A DNA stretch of 64,000 nt, from the NCBI GenBank assembly GCA_947493705.1, contig CANLSH010000001.1, positions 1 through 64,000 of the forward strand, in the 5' to 3' direction. The position numbers and the translations under genes were made by a program. Below, piece after piece: positions 36,605 to 45,408 of this stretch; position 1 is the stretch's first letter, and the number at the start of each line of letters is the position of its first letter. The DNA is from an uncultured Arachnia sp. Lineage in GTDB: Bacteria; Actinomycetota; Actinomycetes; Propionibacteriales; Propionibacteriaceae. The notes under the pieces were generated by a model. The model searched no databases, was not told the DNA's origin, and saw only the letters and a list, made by a program, of their open reading frames with translations.

Positions 36605-38800
36605 TCAGATGTCGAGCCAGCGTGATTCCATGGCGTCGAGTTGCAGTTCGTGGGTGATGACCTCGCCATCGCCGAGGAAACCGGCGGCGCGGCCAGCCAC
36701 CACGGTGCCGGCGGGTGCCGTGGAGTTGTTCATCACAAGGGCCTTGCCGGTGGCAGGGAACACCGCCACCTCCACATCCGGGTTGGTACTGGTCCAGTGC
36801 GAGGCGAACTCCTGTTCCCTGCCAGCCGCCCAGTAAATGGCCCGGTGCAGCAGCCGGGTGTTGTCCGCGTTGTACGGCAGGCCTGCGAAGTAGACGGCTC
36901 GCCCCTTTCCTGCTGCGTGTGCGGCGATGTCGACTGACTCGTCATCGAGCTGCAGCAGCTGCGCGCCGTCCAGGCCGAAGATGTCCCCGGCACCCTCACC
37001 AACATCAGCGCGCTCACGCAGGTCAGTGGTGATGAAGTGCTCGCCATGGGCCAACGGGTAGCGGTTGGTGGACTGGGACCAGCCAATTTCCTTCTCCACA
37101 CCCAGCACGTCCGAGAGCTGGAAGTATGCACCTCCCGCCGCCACCGCGGACGGCTCACCCACACCAATGAATCCGCCTCCTTGGGTGACGTGAGCCCGCA
37201 GTGCAGTCACCAGTTCGGCATCCAGCCACTCGTCGCCCCCGGAGAACGCTGTGTTGGCGGCGCCGACGTTGAGGACCACATCGACACCCTCCAGCGACCC
37301 TCCACGCACATCGTCGAAGCTCAGCCACTCCACCTCGAATGGCAGGCCGCTGAGGGATTCGATGACACCGAGGTAGGAGTGGATCTGCTTGTACCAGAGC
37401 GCATGGGCCACCATGTGCGTCTGCCATGTCCTCAGGCTCCCCCACGCGTTGATGATCGCGACGCGGATCGGCGCGTTGTCGGGTCGTTGGCCACCACCGA
37501 GGTCGTGGATGGCTCGGAACTCGTCGGTGATCTCCTCCACGCGAGCGACGAACTCGGGGAACTTCACGGCGAGGCTGAGGTAACCGCCGTAGCCGATACG
37601 GTCCAGCGGCCTGCGAGCGATGGCCCGTCGCGCGTTCAGCCAGGATTCGTTGGCCTCGCCCAGGGGATCCCCGCCTTCGGTGAAGACGTCGGGGAAGAAG
37701 TAGGGCAGGAAGCGTCCCTCGGTGTAGGTGGTGCCGGGAATGTCGGAGATCATGCGGCAGGTGGCGCCGGAGCCCACCGAGCCCACGACCGCATCCAAAC
37801 CGATGCTGGCAAAGTGTTCACCGTAGGGCTCGGTGCCGATCCAGTTGTCCCCCAAGAACATCATGGCTTCCTTGCCGTGATCATGGACGATGTCGACGAG
37901 GACTTTGGCGCGTTCACACACGGCACGCGACTGGAAGTCGATCCAGTCCAGATACGTCTTGGAAGGATTGCGGAAGGGTGAGTTGTAGTAGCCCTGGTCG
38001 ATGAAATCCTCGGCGCGCAGGGCGTATCCGTACTCGGATTCGAAGGCGTCCATGGCGCGGGGCGAGATGGATGCGCTGTAGCCGAACCAGTCGACGAACT
38101 TCTCCTTGGAGAGGTCATTGAAAACCAACGTGAAGTGGTAGAAGAACGTCGTGAAGCGCACCACGTCCACCTCGGGGCGCTCGCTGCACCAGTCGCGCAG
38201 GGAGTGCTGCATGAATTCCCATGCCTCGGGATGCCAGGCGTCGTAGCCGATCTCGCGGACACGCGTGGGATCGTTCTGCCAGTTGTTGGTCGTGTAGTTG
38301 TACATCTGCGTGGAGTCCCACGCCTGCCACGCCAGGAAGCTGACGGTGTAGACGTGGTACGGGGCGGGGTTGGTGATGGTGACGACCGTCTCGCTGCTCT
38401 CACCAGCCACGCTCCATCCACCGGGGTCAACAACATCGCCCGTGGTGCGGTCAATGACTTCCCACCAGCGGGAGACATCGGTGAAGTCCGGCGTCACTTG
38501 CAGGGGGAGGTAGCCGTGCATGATGTCGATCGTGAGGGGGCCGTCGGCCGGTGCTGCGACGCGCGGAGACATCAGATAGAAGCGCGGCCGGGCGTCGAGG
38601 TGGGCCAGTGCGAACTCCTGGTTGCCGCGCGCGGGGAAATAGGTTTCATAGACCTTCACTCCCAGTGTGGGGGTGATTTCAGGGAGCCATGTGCCGTCGG
38701 AGTTGCGCACCGCATCCGCGCCAAGACGGGACAGGATACCGGGAAGTTGCTCGTCCATTCCCTGCTCGATGGGCAGCGTGACACGTCCGGTGGAGGTCAT
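36605..38800 (-). CDS. GH112 beta-1,3-galactosyl-N-acetylhexosamine (GNB/LNB) phosphorylase
   Basis: The 731-residue protein starts at ATG 38800 behind AAGGAC. GH112 family text runs throughout: GRVTLPIEQGMDEQLPGI, YETYFPARGNQEFALAH, WQAWDSTQMYNY, VVRFTTFFYHFTLVF, MMFLGDNWIGTEPYGEHF (with the presumed acid catalyst Asp of GDNWIG), and a Rossmann-like C-terminal part with GGGFIGVGEPSA. Members cleave galacto-N-biose or lacto-N-biose with phosphate to galactose 1-phosphate and the N-acetylhexosamine, as shown for Bifidobacterium and Cutibacterium. This implies use of mucin glycans or milk oligosaccharides. No transporter or Leloir genes lie nearby. A LuxR regulator is upstream on the same strand. 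Confidence 0.9.
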   Translation of the reverse strand: MTSTGRVTLPIEQGMDEQLPGILSRLGADAVRNSDGTWLPEITPTLGVKVYETYFPARGNQEFALAHLDARPRFYLMSPRVAAPADGPLTIDIMHGYLPLQVTPDFTDVSRWWEVIDRTTGDVVDPGGWSVAGESSETVVTITNPAPYHVYTVSFLAWQAWDSTQMYNYTTNNWQNDPTRVREIGYDAWHPEAWEFMQHSLRDWCSERPEVDVVRFTTFFYHFTLVFNDLSKEKFVDWFGYSASISPRAMDAFESEYGYALRAEDFIDQGYYNSPFRNPSKTYLDWIDFQSRAVCERAKVLVDIVHDHGKEAMMFLGDNWIGTEPYGEHFASIGLDAVVGSVGSGATCRMISDIPGTTYTEGRFLPYFFPDVFTEGGDPLGEANESWLNARRAIARRPLDRIGYGGYLSLAVKFPEFVARVEEITDEFRAIHDLGGGQRPDNAPIRVAIINAWGSLRTWQTHMVAHALWYKQIHSYLGVIESLSGLPFEVEWLSFDDVRGGSLEGVDVVLNVGAANTAFSGGDEWLDAELVTALRAHVTQGGGFIGVGEPSAVAAGGAYFQLSDVLGVEKEIGWSQSTNRYPLAHGEHFITTDLRERADVGEGAGDIFGLDGAQLLQLDDESVDIAAHAAGKGRAVYFAGLPYNADNTRLLHRAIYWAAGREQEFASHWTSTNPDVEVAVFPATGKALVMNNSTAPAGTVVAGRAAGFLGDGEVITHELQLDAMESRWLDI

Positions 38801-38934
38801 GAGGATGTCCTTGCTTTTCAGGGAGGTGAATCGCGGGCCACACAAGTGTGACAGCGACTCTCGCTGCCCGCCATTTCACAGCCGGTTGCGATCACCGCGA
38901 GCGCGCGATTCCAACCGCGAGAAGAAGGATTGGA

Positions 38935-39681
38935 TCAAGCGACAAAGGTGCGACTCGTGTCCGGCAGCATTCCGTTCTCCATGCCCCAGCGAACGGCCTG
39001 GGAGCGCCGCTCAACCCCGATCTTCCTGTAGGCGGAGCGAATGTAGGACTTCACCGAGTTGATGCTGAGGTAGCTGCGTGTGGCGATGTCATTGTTGGTG
39101 TAGCCCTGCGTGATCAGGGCAAGGACCTCGGCTTCGCGTGCGCTGAGTTTTGCATGCCTTCCCGGCCACTGACCTCTACTGAAAGCGGCTACCTTGCTCC
39201 CGTCCGAATCCTTGCCGCCCACACGTTCGTGCGGGTCCAAGAGATCATGCCGTTCCTGATTGATGTGGCCGTCAGGGCTGACACCGCTGTTGCGCGAACG
39301 CAGAGGTGACACCACCACGTCGCCCGCATCGATGCGTTCGAGAGCGTGCACGAGGTCCTCACCGGAGACGCCCTTGTCGATGTATCCGCGACAGCCCTTC
39401 GCGAAGGCCTGGTCTATCAGGACCGGATGCATGTTCCAGGTATAGATGACGATTTTGCCAGCGTGGCTGTTTTCGATGACTTCGTCAATGTCCTCACCGT
39501 CCACCTGCGCCTTGCCGAAGGTGTCATACAAAGTGATTTCAACGTCGCGCGCGACAGGCATCCGGCTGTCAAGCTCCACGACCCGCACGCGGTCAGCGTA
39601 GGGCTGGAGCATCGACTGCAAACCACGAACGACCACCTCGTAGTCATTGTGGAGACAAACCCGCAACGGAAGAGTGTTCAC
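38935..39681 (-). CDS. NarL/LuxR-type response regulator (orphan)
   Basis: The 248-residue protein has an N-terminal receiver-like domain. The phosphoacceptor is in ITLYDTFG, the Thr in VIYTW and the Lys in GYIDKGVSGEDL; the usual acidic pair near the N-terminus is reduced (VCLHNDYEVVVRG). The C-terminal LuxR helix-turn-helix is complete (LSAREAEVLALITQGYTNNDIATR and SINSVKSYIRSAYRKIG). A 60-residue polar linker separates them. No kinase is adjacent. The GH112 gene starts 134 bp downstream on the same strand and is a plausible target. Confidence 0.85.
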   Translation of the reverse strand: MNTLPLRVCLHNDYEVVVRGLQSMLQPYADRVRVVELDSRMPVARDVEITLYDTFGKAQVDGEDIDEVIENSHAGKIVIYTWNMHPVLIDQAFAKGCRGYIDKGVSGEDLVHALERIDAGDVVVSPLRSRNSGVSPDGHINQERHDLLDPHERVGGKDSDGSKVAAFSRGQWPGRHAKLSAREAEVLALITQGYTNNDIATRSYLSINSVKSYIRSAYRKIGVERRSQAVRWGMENGMLPDTSRTFVA

Positions 39682-39702
39682 TCTCTCAGTATCCTCTCAG
39701 CG

Positions 39703-39716
39703 AGGCACATTTGCCT
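39703..39716. promoter_or_regulatory. Inverted repeat upstream of the LuxR-type regulator
   Basis: AGGCA-CATT-TGCCT lies 22 bp before the regulator start on the minus strand, in an AT-rich patch that probably carries its promoter. It may be an autoregulatory or metalloregulator site. No matching family consensus is certain. Confidence 0.35.
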
Positions 39717-39826
39717 AATAACGCTGCATCCCGGGAGATTCGTTCGTCGCTGTCAAGACCTTTTGGGGTGAACTGCGAGGCCCTGTGATGATATCTGCTT
39801 GATGTAGGCCGTTGTGCTGCGCCCTG

Positions 39827-40429
39827 TCAGGTGAGCTCAAGCGTTGTGAGGCACGTCGCGCCTTCCTCGTCCGAGGAGAAGGGCACTTCAGCGGTCTTGC
39901 CGTCCACGGTCATTCTCACCGTGCCAGTGATGTCCTTGGGCACCCAGAAGCCAACGAATCCATTGGCGTAGGTGGTCATGTCGTCATCAATGAGGGTCTC
40001 ACCGTCGTCAGAGACCACAGTGACATGGACGTCGGTGTTGGTCAGCTCACCCTGGCAAGTGCCGAGACTGTGGAAATAGCACTCGTGGGTTCTCGTCTCA
40101 TAGGGCGCAGCCGAAATGTAGAACTCGTCCCCATCCAGAGGCAGCGACACCTCGGAGTTCTCGTCGCTGAGAACGACCTCGTCATAGGTGACGGAGCCCA
40201 TGATCTCGAGCGGACGCGCAGCCGGATCCTGATCAAGGGTTTCAATCACCTCGCGCGTGTCCATCCCGGAGAGTCCGTGAGCGGACAGGAGCGCGTCCGG
40301 GTCACCCGCGGACTCCGACGTCACGACCGGCTCGGGGCCAGTGCCAGTGACGGAACTACAGCCGCCCACGACTCCCAGACTGAGCAGTAGAACAGCGGTG
40401 AGGATGGCGGTACGTGTACGGTTCATCAT
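39827..40429 (-). CDS. cueP: CueP family periplasmic copper-binding lipoprotein
   Basis: The 200-residue protein has starts at 40429 or 40426 (two adjacent ATGs behind AAGGAA). An N-terminal signal ends in the lipobox GVVGGC. The CueP text follows: LSGMDTREVIETLDQDPAARP, then HECYFHSLGTCQGELTNTDVHVTVV, with the two cysteines of C-x7-C, and a third cysteine near the end (EEGATCLTTLEL), matching the three copper-binding cysteines known in Salmonella CueP. There CueP holds periplasmic copper and supplies superoxide dismutase. Here it would be anchored outside the membrane. A CopR-like repeat lies 144 bp upstream, and the RR-HK pair precedes it. Confidence 0.9.
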   Translation of the reverse strand: MMNRTRTAILTAVLLLSLGVVGGCSSVTGTGPEPVVTSESAGDPDALLSAHGLSGMDTREVIETLDQDPAARPLEIMGSVTYDEVVLSDENSEVSLPLDGDEFYISAAPYETRTHECYFHSLGTCQGELTNTDVHVTVVSDDGETLIDDDMTTYANGFVGFWVPKDITGTVRMTVDGKTAEVPFSSDEEGATCLTTLELT

Positions 40430-40572
40430 TTTCCTTGCTTGGTGTGGGTCAGAGCTTGCTGCGTATGCCTTGGCCACCACTCTCGCTCAGCCGTGACCGA
40501 AGCTTCGAGGCGGGGTCGGTTTGCATCTTCTCCAGCATGCGGGGCCTTTTGTGTTTCCACACTCCAAAACGT

Positions 40573-40588
40573 TCAAGATTTGGTGAAG
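40573..40588 (+). promoter_or_regulatory. CopR-like direct repeat upstream of cueP
   Basis: TCAAG-ATTTGG-TGAAG, half-sites 11 bp apart, sits 144 bp before cueP and just past the end of the kinase gene. The stretch TCAAGATTTGGTGAAGAACT is close to the corynebacterial CopR box as recalled (TGAAGATTT-NN-TGAAGATTT). Confidence 0.6.
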
Positions 40589-40591
40589 AAC

Positions 40592-41704
40592 TCAGCAGGC
40601 GCATGAGGCGGGAAGTGACAGCGTGAAGGTGGCGCCACGGCCCAATCCAGCGCTATCAGCGACCAGGTCACCACCATGCCGCCGCGCTATGGCGCGTGAT
40701 ATGGCCAACCCCACTCCCGTACCGGAGTCCTCACGAAGCGTCCGCGCCGGATCTGCCCGGAAGAATCGTTCCATGATGTGGGGCAACGCTGAGGCGTCTA
40801 TCCCCTCGCCATCATCTGTCACGGATACGTGGGCAGTGCTTCCGGATACGGCGGCTGTGAGGCGCACGTGACCACCCTTATCAGTGTGCCGCAGAGCGTT
40901 GGCAAGCAGATTGTCCAGTACCTGGGCGACCCGCGCCTCATCAACACACACCACGACCGAGTCCTCCACTTCCATGTGCAGAGCCACGCCCGCTTCGCGA
41001 AAAGGGCGCTGCCACTGCGCTGCAACATCGCTGATCAGAGCTTCGGTGGAAACGGGCCCGGGGTCGAGCAGCATGTGTCCCTCCTCAGCGGCGCTGACGT
41101 CTCGGATGTCCTCCGCCAACCTGGCCAGTCGTCGCGACTGGGCACGCAGGGTGGCCATTGTCCCGGCGTCTGCGCTGAGGAGGCCGTCCTCCACCGCTTC
41201 GAGAGTGATGTCTATGGCAGCCAGTGGTGTCCTCATTTCGTGGGCCACATCGGTGAGCAGCGTGCGGCGGCGCGCCTCGGTGTTCTGGATCTCCGCTGAC
41301 ATGGCGTTGAAGGCGTCGGCAACGCGTTCGAGTTCCGGGCTGGTTCTGGGCAGGACCACAGGCTGCTCATATCGTCCGGAGGACACCCGTTCTGCCCCCC
41401 GTTTGAGGGCCGTGAGCCATCGCCCCAGCCGGGCCGTGGTCACCGAGGTCACTGCGAGGGCTCCAGCGATGGCCACAAGCAACCCGACTCCGATGGAGAG
41501 TAGGCCGGCTGAGAAGAAGGCTTCCTGCGCATGCTGCAACACGTCGGGTTGATTCGCATGTCCAGCCTGTCTCATGTGGTCGTCGAACACCGCTGGCCCC
41601 ACAAGGATGGCAACGACGACGATCGTCACAGCCATCCCTGCCAGCACAAGGGACTGCCCCACCATCAATCTCCTGGCCAAGGGGCCGCGCGCTGCAACCA
41701 TCAC
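40592..41704 (-). CDS. Sensor histidine kinase of a CopRS-like pair
   Basis: The product has 370 residues. GTG 41704 or ATG 41701 overlaps the regulator stop, so the pair is coupled. Two membrane segments (about 17-37 and 66-88) flank a short outer loop of about 30 residues rich in possible metal ligands (DDHMRQAGHANQPDVLQHAQ). HAMP follows, then the H-box LLTDVAHEMRTPLAA, N-box LDNLLANALRHTDKGG, and ATP-lid motifs DDGEGID and GTGVGLAI. The protein ends with a Cys-Ala-Cys tail. The short His/Met loop and the setting suggest copper sensing; the sister kinase at 44261-45385 has a similar loop. Confidence 0.88.
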   Translation of the reverse strand: MMVAARGPLARRLMVGQSLVLAGMAVTIVVVAILVGPAVFDDHMRQAGHANQPDVLQHAQEAFFSAGLLSIGVGLLVAIAGALAVTSVTTARLGRWLTALKRGAERVSSGRYEQPVVLPRTSPELERVADAFNAMSAEIQNTEARRRTLLTDVAHEMRTPLAAIDITLEAVEDGLLSADAGTMATLRAQSRRLARLAEDIRDVSAAEEGHMLLDPGPVSTEALISDVAAQWQRPFREAGVALHMEVEDSVVVCVDEARVAQVLDNLLANALRHTDKGGHVRLTAAVSGSTAHVSVTDDGEGIDASALPHIMERFFRADPARTLREDSGTGVGLAISRAIARRHGGDLVADSAGLGRGATFTLSLPASCAC

Positions 41705-42396
41705 CCAGCTCCCATGCGGTAGCCGTGACCCCTGACCGTGGTGACGAACCGTGGGGCGGAGGCTGCGTCGCCGAGTTTCTTTCGTAGATTCCCGACGTGA
41801 ACGTCAACGAGGTGGTCATCCCCCACCCAGTGCTCACCCCAGATCGCGTCGATGAGCTGGCGCCGCGTGAAGGCTCTGTCCGGCTGAGCCGACAAGGTCT
41901 CCAGCACATCGAACTCCGTCGGGGTCAGCTCAATGACGGCCTCTCCCAGCAACACCTCCCTGGCACCCGGGTCCACCACGAGCGACCCGAATGCTCGACG
42001 GGCTTCCGTGGGAACACTGCGAGGACGCCGCAACTGTGTCTGCACGCGTGCCACGAGTTCCCGAACACTGAAGGGCTTGGTCATGTAGTCATCCGCGCCG
42101 ACAGCCAACCCCATGAGGGTGTCCTCCTCGTCGGCTCTCGCCGTCAGCATGATCACATAACAGTCGGAGAATCCACGCAGTCGTCGGCACACCTCGATCC
42201 CGTCCAGACCCGGCAACCCGAGATCCAGCACAACGACGTCGGGCGCCCACTCCCGCACAAGGGTGATCGCTTCCGAGCCCGTGTGGACTGCTCGCGCCAC
42301 AAACCCTGCGCGGTTCAGATAATTCACCACCATGCCGGCGAGTACGAGTTCATCCTCCACAACCAGGACACGATGAGGATTCGACACGTTGTTCAC
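41701..42396 (-). CDS. OmpR/PhoB-type response regulator (CopR-like)
   Basis: The 231-residue protein has a receiver with the acidic pocket VVEDE, phosphoacceptor D58 (VVVLDLGLPG), Thr in MLTARA and Lys in MTKPFS. The C-terminal winged helix has LTPTEFDVLETLSAQP and VDVHVGNLRKKLG. It starts with GTG. It is closely similar to the regulator at 59251-59970 and more distantly to that at 43524-44261. A T[C/G]AAG-N6-T[C/G]AAG repeat 43 bp upstream suggests autoregulation. Its kinase is the overlapping downstream gene. Confidence 0.9.
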   Translation of the reverse strand: MNNVSNPHRVLVVEDELVLAGMVVNYLNRAGFVARAVHTGSEAITLVREWAPDVVVLDLGLPGLDGIEVCRRLRGFSDCYVIMLTARADEEDTLMGLAVGADDYMTKPFSVRELVARVQTQLRRPRSVPTEARRAFGSLVVDPGAREVLLGEAVIELTPTEFDVLETLSAQPDRAFTRRQLIDAIWGEHWVGDDHLVDVHVGNLRKKLGDAASAPRFVTTVRGHGYRMGAG

Positions 42397-42438
42397 TGCT
42401 CCATTCTTGCCGACGCGTACGCACGTGCCGAGTTCGGC

Positions 42439-42454
42439 CTTGAGCGCATCTTGA
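42439..42454 (-). promoter_or_regulatory. CopR-like direct repeat between the two divergent two-component operons
   Basis: On the minus strand it reads TCAAG-ATGCGC-TCAAG, half-sites 11 bp apart. It lies 43 bp before the CopR-like regulator gene and 82 bp before the SHOCT gene on the plus strand, so one site could serve both. Confidence 0.55.
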
Positions 42455-42535
42455 GGAAGGTCCGCCGCAGGTCCTGAGCATGGTCGGGGAGTATTGACTC
42501 ATCAGCACGACAAGACGAAATGAAGGGAGTTCGTG

Positions 42536-42808
42536 ATGATGGGATTCGGATGGGGAATGGGTGTGGGTGGTTGGATCGCGATGGCGGTCTTCTGGGTCGC
42601 CCTGTTGGTCCTGATTGTGTGGTTGGTCACGCGCGCCTTCAGCCCTGGAAGCAGCGAGCGTGAGCCACGCGGGGACAGCGGATGGCAGGAGAGCGCAGAT
42701 CAGGTGTTGGACAGGCGTTTCGCTGCCGGTGAGATTGATGAGCCCACCTACCACCGCATGCGTGAAGCCCTGCGCTCAGGACGTTCGCCGCACAACATGG
42801 GACAGTGA
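42536..42808 (+). CDS. Small membrane protein with SHOCT domain
   Basis: About 90 residues, starting at ATG 42536 or a neighbouring GTG/ATG behind GAAGGGAG. A Met/Gly/Trp-rich N-terminus (MMGFGWGMGVGGW) leads into one membrane segment, a short polar linker, and a C-terminal SHOCT motif (ADQVLDRRFAAGEIDEPTYHRMREAL). Such proteins are common beside copper and other metal resistance genes, but their role is not known. It heads the operon SHOCT, PepSY-like, regulator, kinase. Confidence 0.85.
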   Translation: MMGFGWGMGVGGWIAMAVFWVALLVLIVWLVTRAFSPGSSEREPRGDSGWQESADQVLDRRFAAGEIDEPTYHRMREALRSGRSPHNMGQ

Positions 42809-42816
42809 GGCTTTCC

Positions 42817-43527
42817 ATGTCAAGCACGCAGAACAGAGCAACCACACGGAACAGCGGCCGTTGGCGTCGTGGGTGGGGGGTGCCGATTCTCGCCCTGGTC
42901 GCACTCCTGATCTCAGGGGGCTGGCTCATCACCCAGCAATCTTCTTCCGGCTGGGGCATGGGTTCCAGTTGGGGTGAGCGCACAATGATGGGCGGCGGTT
43001 CCGGATACGAGGAAATGATGGGAGGCTACGGCTGGTTGGAGGATGACCCTGAGCCGATCAACGACCTGGCCCAGGCAAGGGAGCGTGCCGCAGACTATGC
43101 GCAGGTCCTGCAGCTCGGACTGGAGGTGGGTGAGGTGATGCGATTCGAGAACCACTACTACGCAGATCTGCAGGAGCCCGAAGGGTCCAAGGTCACCGAA
43201 GTGCTCATCGACTCCCGCACGGGGGCGGTTCGGCCCGAAATGGGTCCAGCCACAATGTGGAACACCCGGTTCGGGATGATGAGCCGCGATGGGGGCTCAG
43301 ACGCGGACATCACGGCCGACCAGGCCCAGGAGATCGCTGATGGCTGGCTGGCAGACCGTGGCGAAGGGCTCACCTCCGATGATCCCGTTCAGTTCCCCGG
43401 CTACTACACGCTGCATACCGTGGACGACGGTGAAATCACCGGCATGCTGTCAGTGCATGCAACCACCGGTGAAGTCTGGTACCACTCCTGGCACGGAGAT
43501 TTCGTGGAGATGTCGGAGCACTCGTGA
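42817..43527 (+). CDS. Membrane-anchored PepSY-like protein with Met-rich loop
   Basis: The 236-residue protein was given the start ATG 42817 because GAGG lies seven bases upstream; GTG 42805 would overlap the SHOCT stop. One N-terminal membrane segment is followed by a Gly/Met/Trp-rich outer stretch (GWGMGSSWGERTMMGG, then EEMMGG) that could bind copper. Two PepSY-like repeats follow (EVMRFENHYYADL ... VTEVLIDSRTGAVRPE, and ITADQAQEIADGWL ... MLSVHATTGEVWYHSWHG). It overlaps the regulator gene by 4 nt (GTGA). It is probably an extracytoplasmic metal-binding or kinase-modulating protein; the function is inference. Confidence 0.75.
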   Translation: MSSTQNRATTRNSGRWRRGWGVPILALVALLISGGWLITQQSSSGWGMGSSWGERTMMGGGSGYEEMMGGYGWLEDDPEPINDLAQARERAADYAQVLQLGLEVGEVMRFENHYYADLQEPEGSKVTEVLIDSRTGAVRPEMGPATMWNTRFGMMSRDGGSDADITADQAQEIADGWLADRGEGLTSDDPVQFPGYYTLHTVDDGEITGMLSVHATTGEVWYHSWHGDFVEMSEHS

Positions 43528-44261
43528 GCAGCTCACCACAGACTCACGACCGCCCCCACCAGGGCCCGCCCCCGACCGGGGTGCGGGTCCTGGTGGTGGA
43601 GGACGACCCGTCCATCTCCCAGCTGGTCGTGAGTTATCTGGAGCGCGACGGCTTCGTCGTCGATGTTGCGTGGGACGGCGAGACAGGTGTGGACCTGGCC
43701 CGGTCTGCGCAGCCAGACGTGGTCGTGCTTGATCTGATGCTGCCGGGGGTGGACGGGATCGAGGTCTGCCGACGGATCCGCACCTTTTCTGACGCCTACG
43801 TCGTCATGCTTACCGCGCGGATCGAGGAGATGGACCGTCTGATCGGGCTGTCGGTGGGCGCCGATGACTACCTCGGCAAGCCATTCTCCCCGCGGGAACT
43901 CATTGCCCGAATTCGTGCAATGCTGCGCCGACCTCGCGCGGCGGATCCGAGTACCGAGCCGATCCGACGCTTCGGTGACCTGCAGATCGATCCAGTGGCC
44001 CGGGAGGTCCAGCTCGAAGACAAACTGCTCGAACTGACCCGCACCGAGTTCGACCTGCTGGAGGTGCTGTCGGCACATCCCCGGAGAGTCTTCGAGCGGC
44101 GCCTCCTGCTCGAGGAGGTCTGGGGTGGGGACTGGTTCGGTGACGATCACGTGGTTGAGGTTCATGTGGGCAACCTGCGGCGCAAACTCGGAGACGATCC
44201 GCAGGCGCCGCGCTACATCCGCACGGTCCGGGGGGTCGGCTATCGGATGGGGTCGGGCTGA
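43524..44261 (+). CDS. OmpR/PhoB-type response regulator
   Basis: The 245-residue protein has a 20-residue polar extension before the receiver. It has VVEDD, phosphoacceptor D70 (VVVLDLMLPG), MLTARIEE and the Lys of LGKPFS. The winged helix has LTRTEFDLLEVLSAHP and VEVHVGNLRRKLG. The start GTG overlaps the upstream stop by 4 nt, and its own stop overlaps the kinase ATG by one base. It forms the second two-component pair of the island, diverging from the first. Codons are more GC-rich here than in the first pair, so the origin may differ. Confidence 0.92.
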   Translation: MSSSPQTHDRPHQGPPPTGVRVLVVEDDPSISQLVVSYLERDGFVVDVAWDGETGVDLARSAQPDVVVLDLMLPGVDGIEVCRRIRTFSDAYVVMLTARIEEMDRLIGLSVGADDYLGKPFSPRELIARIRAMLRRPRAADPSTEPIRRFGDLQIDPVAREVQLEDKLLELTRTEFDLLEVLSAHPRRVFERRLLLEEVWGGDWFGDDHVVEVHVGNLRRKLGDDPQAPRYIRTVRGVGYRMGSG

Positions 44262-45385
44262 TGGGGGCCCAGAGGTGGCGCGCCGCGTCGGGCTTCGGAC
44301 CCAAGCTACTGATGGCCCAGGGACTGGTCATCCTGGCCGGGAGCGTCACCCTGCTTGCAGTGGCGTTGTTGCTGGCGCCGGGGCTGTTCCGCGCTCACAT
44401 CGAGCGGACAGTCGGACCGATTCCCGAGAACTTGGGCCAACACCTGCAGACCGCCTTTGCCAACGCAACGTTGACCTCACTGCTCATCGGCATCCTGGCG
44501 GCCACCCTCACCGGCCTGGCCGTCGGCTGGTACGTCACCCGCCGGGTGGTGGGTCCCATCACGGCGATGGCGCAGGCTGCCTCAGACATTGCCGATGGTC
44601 ATTACGCCGCCCGGGTGACAGAGTCCGGGCTCGGGGTTGAGTTTGACGCACTCGGGCAGGCGTTCAATCGGATGGCCCGCGACCTCGCAGCGACCGAACG
44701 CACACGCGCCGAGATCTTGCGCGACCTGGCCCATGAGCTCCGGACTCCTCTGACATCAATCCGTGGTTACCACGAGGCACTGGCCGACGGCGTCATGGCT
44801 GCCGACCAGAAGACCTACGGCTTGATCGAGGGCGAGCTGAGCCGGGTTGAGCGACTGGTCGGCGACATTGCCCGCGTCTCGGCCGTCGAGGAACGCCGGT
44901 TCGATCTCCGAGTGCAGCGGGTCGACGTCAAGGTACTGCTCACGACTGCCAAAGCCGCTGCCGCCCGGTCCTTCCAGGAGCACGACGTGAGCCTGAGCTG
45001 CGAAATCCCGCACGACTGCGCAGTGATGGGCGACCCGGATCGACTACAGGAGGTCCTCACCAATCTGCTGGACAATGCGCTACGGCACACGCCTGCCGGC
45101 GGCCGAGTGACCCTAAGCGCAGCATGCAACAACAAAACTGCCCAGCTGACAGTCGCTGACACCGGCGAAGGCATCGCGCCCGAGCATCTGCCACGCATGT
45201 TCGAGCGGTTCTACCGCATCGATTCCGGCCGCTCCCGGGAGCTCGGCGGCAGCGGCATCGGCCTCGCCATCACACGGGCCCTGGTTGAGGCGCACGGTGG
45301 CCGGATCAGGGCGCAGAGTGCCGGAACCGGTTCTGGATCCACGTTCACGATCACGCTACCCACGGCACCGGAGCACACTGACTGA
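44261..45385 (+). CDS. Sensor histidine kinase, partner of the upstream regulator
   Basis: The 374-residue protein has two membrane segments (about 20-45 and 72-95) around a short loop (FRAHIERTVGPIPENLGQHLQTAF). That loop shares its plan with the sister kinase: a proximal F-x2-H and a distal L-x-Q-H-x-Q-x-A-F. HAMP follows, then the H-box ILRDLAHELRTPLTS, N-box LTNLLDNALRHTPAGG, G1 DTGEGIAPEHL and G2 GGSGIGLAI. The conserved loop suggests that both kinases sense a similar ligand. It is the last gene of the SHOCT operon and converges with the VKOR gene after 23 bp. Confidence 0.92.
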   Translation: MGAQRWRAASGFGPKLLMAQGLVILAGSVTLLAVALLLAPGLFRAHIERTVGPIPENLGQHLQTAFANATLTSLLIGILAATLTGLAVGWYVTRRVVGPITAMAQAASDIADGHYAARVTESGLGVEFDALGQAFNRMARDLAATERTRAEILRDLAHELRTPLTSIRGYHEALADGVMAADQKTYGLIEGELSRVERLVGDIARVSAVEERRFDLRVQRVDVKVLLTTAKAAAARSFQEHDVSLSCEIPHDCAVMGDPDRLQEVLTNLLDNALRHTPAGGRVTLSAACNNKTAQLTVADTGEGIAPEHLPRMFERFYRIDSGRSRELGGSGIGLAITRALVEAHGGRIRAQSAGTGSGSTFTITLPTAPEHTD

Positions 45386-45408
45386 GCGCTACCGAAGCGT
45401 CGGATGGC

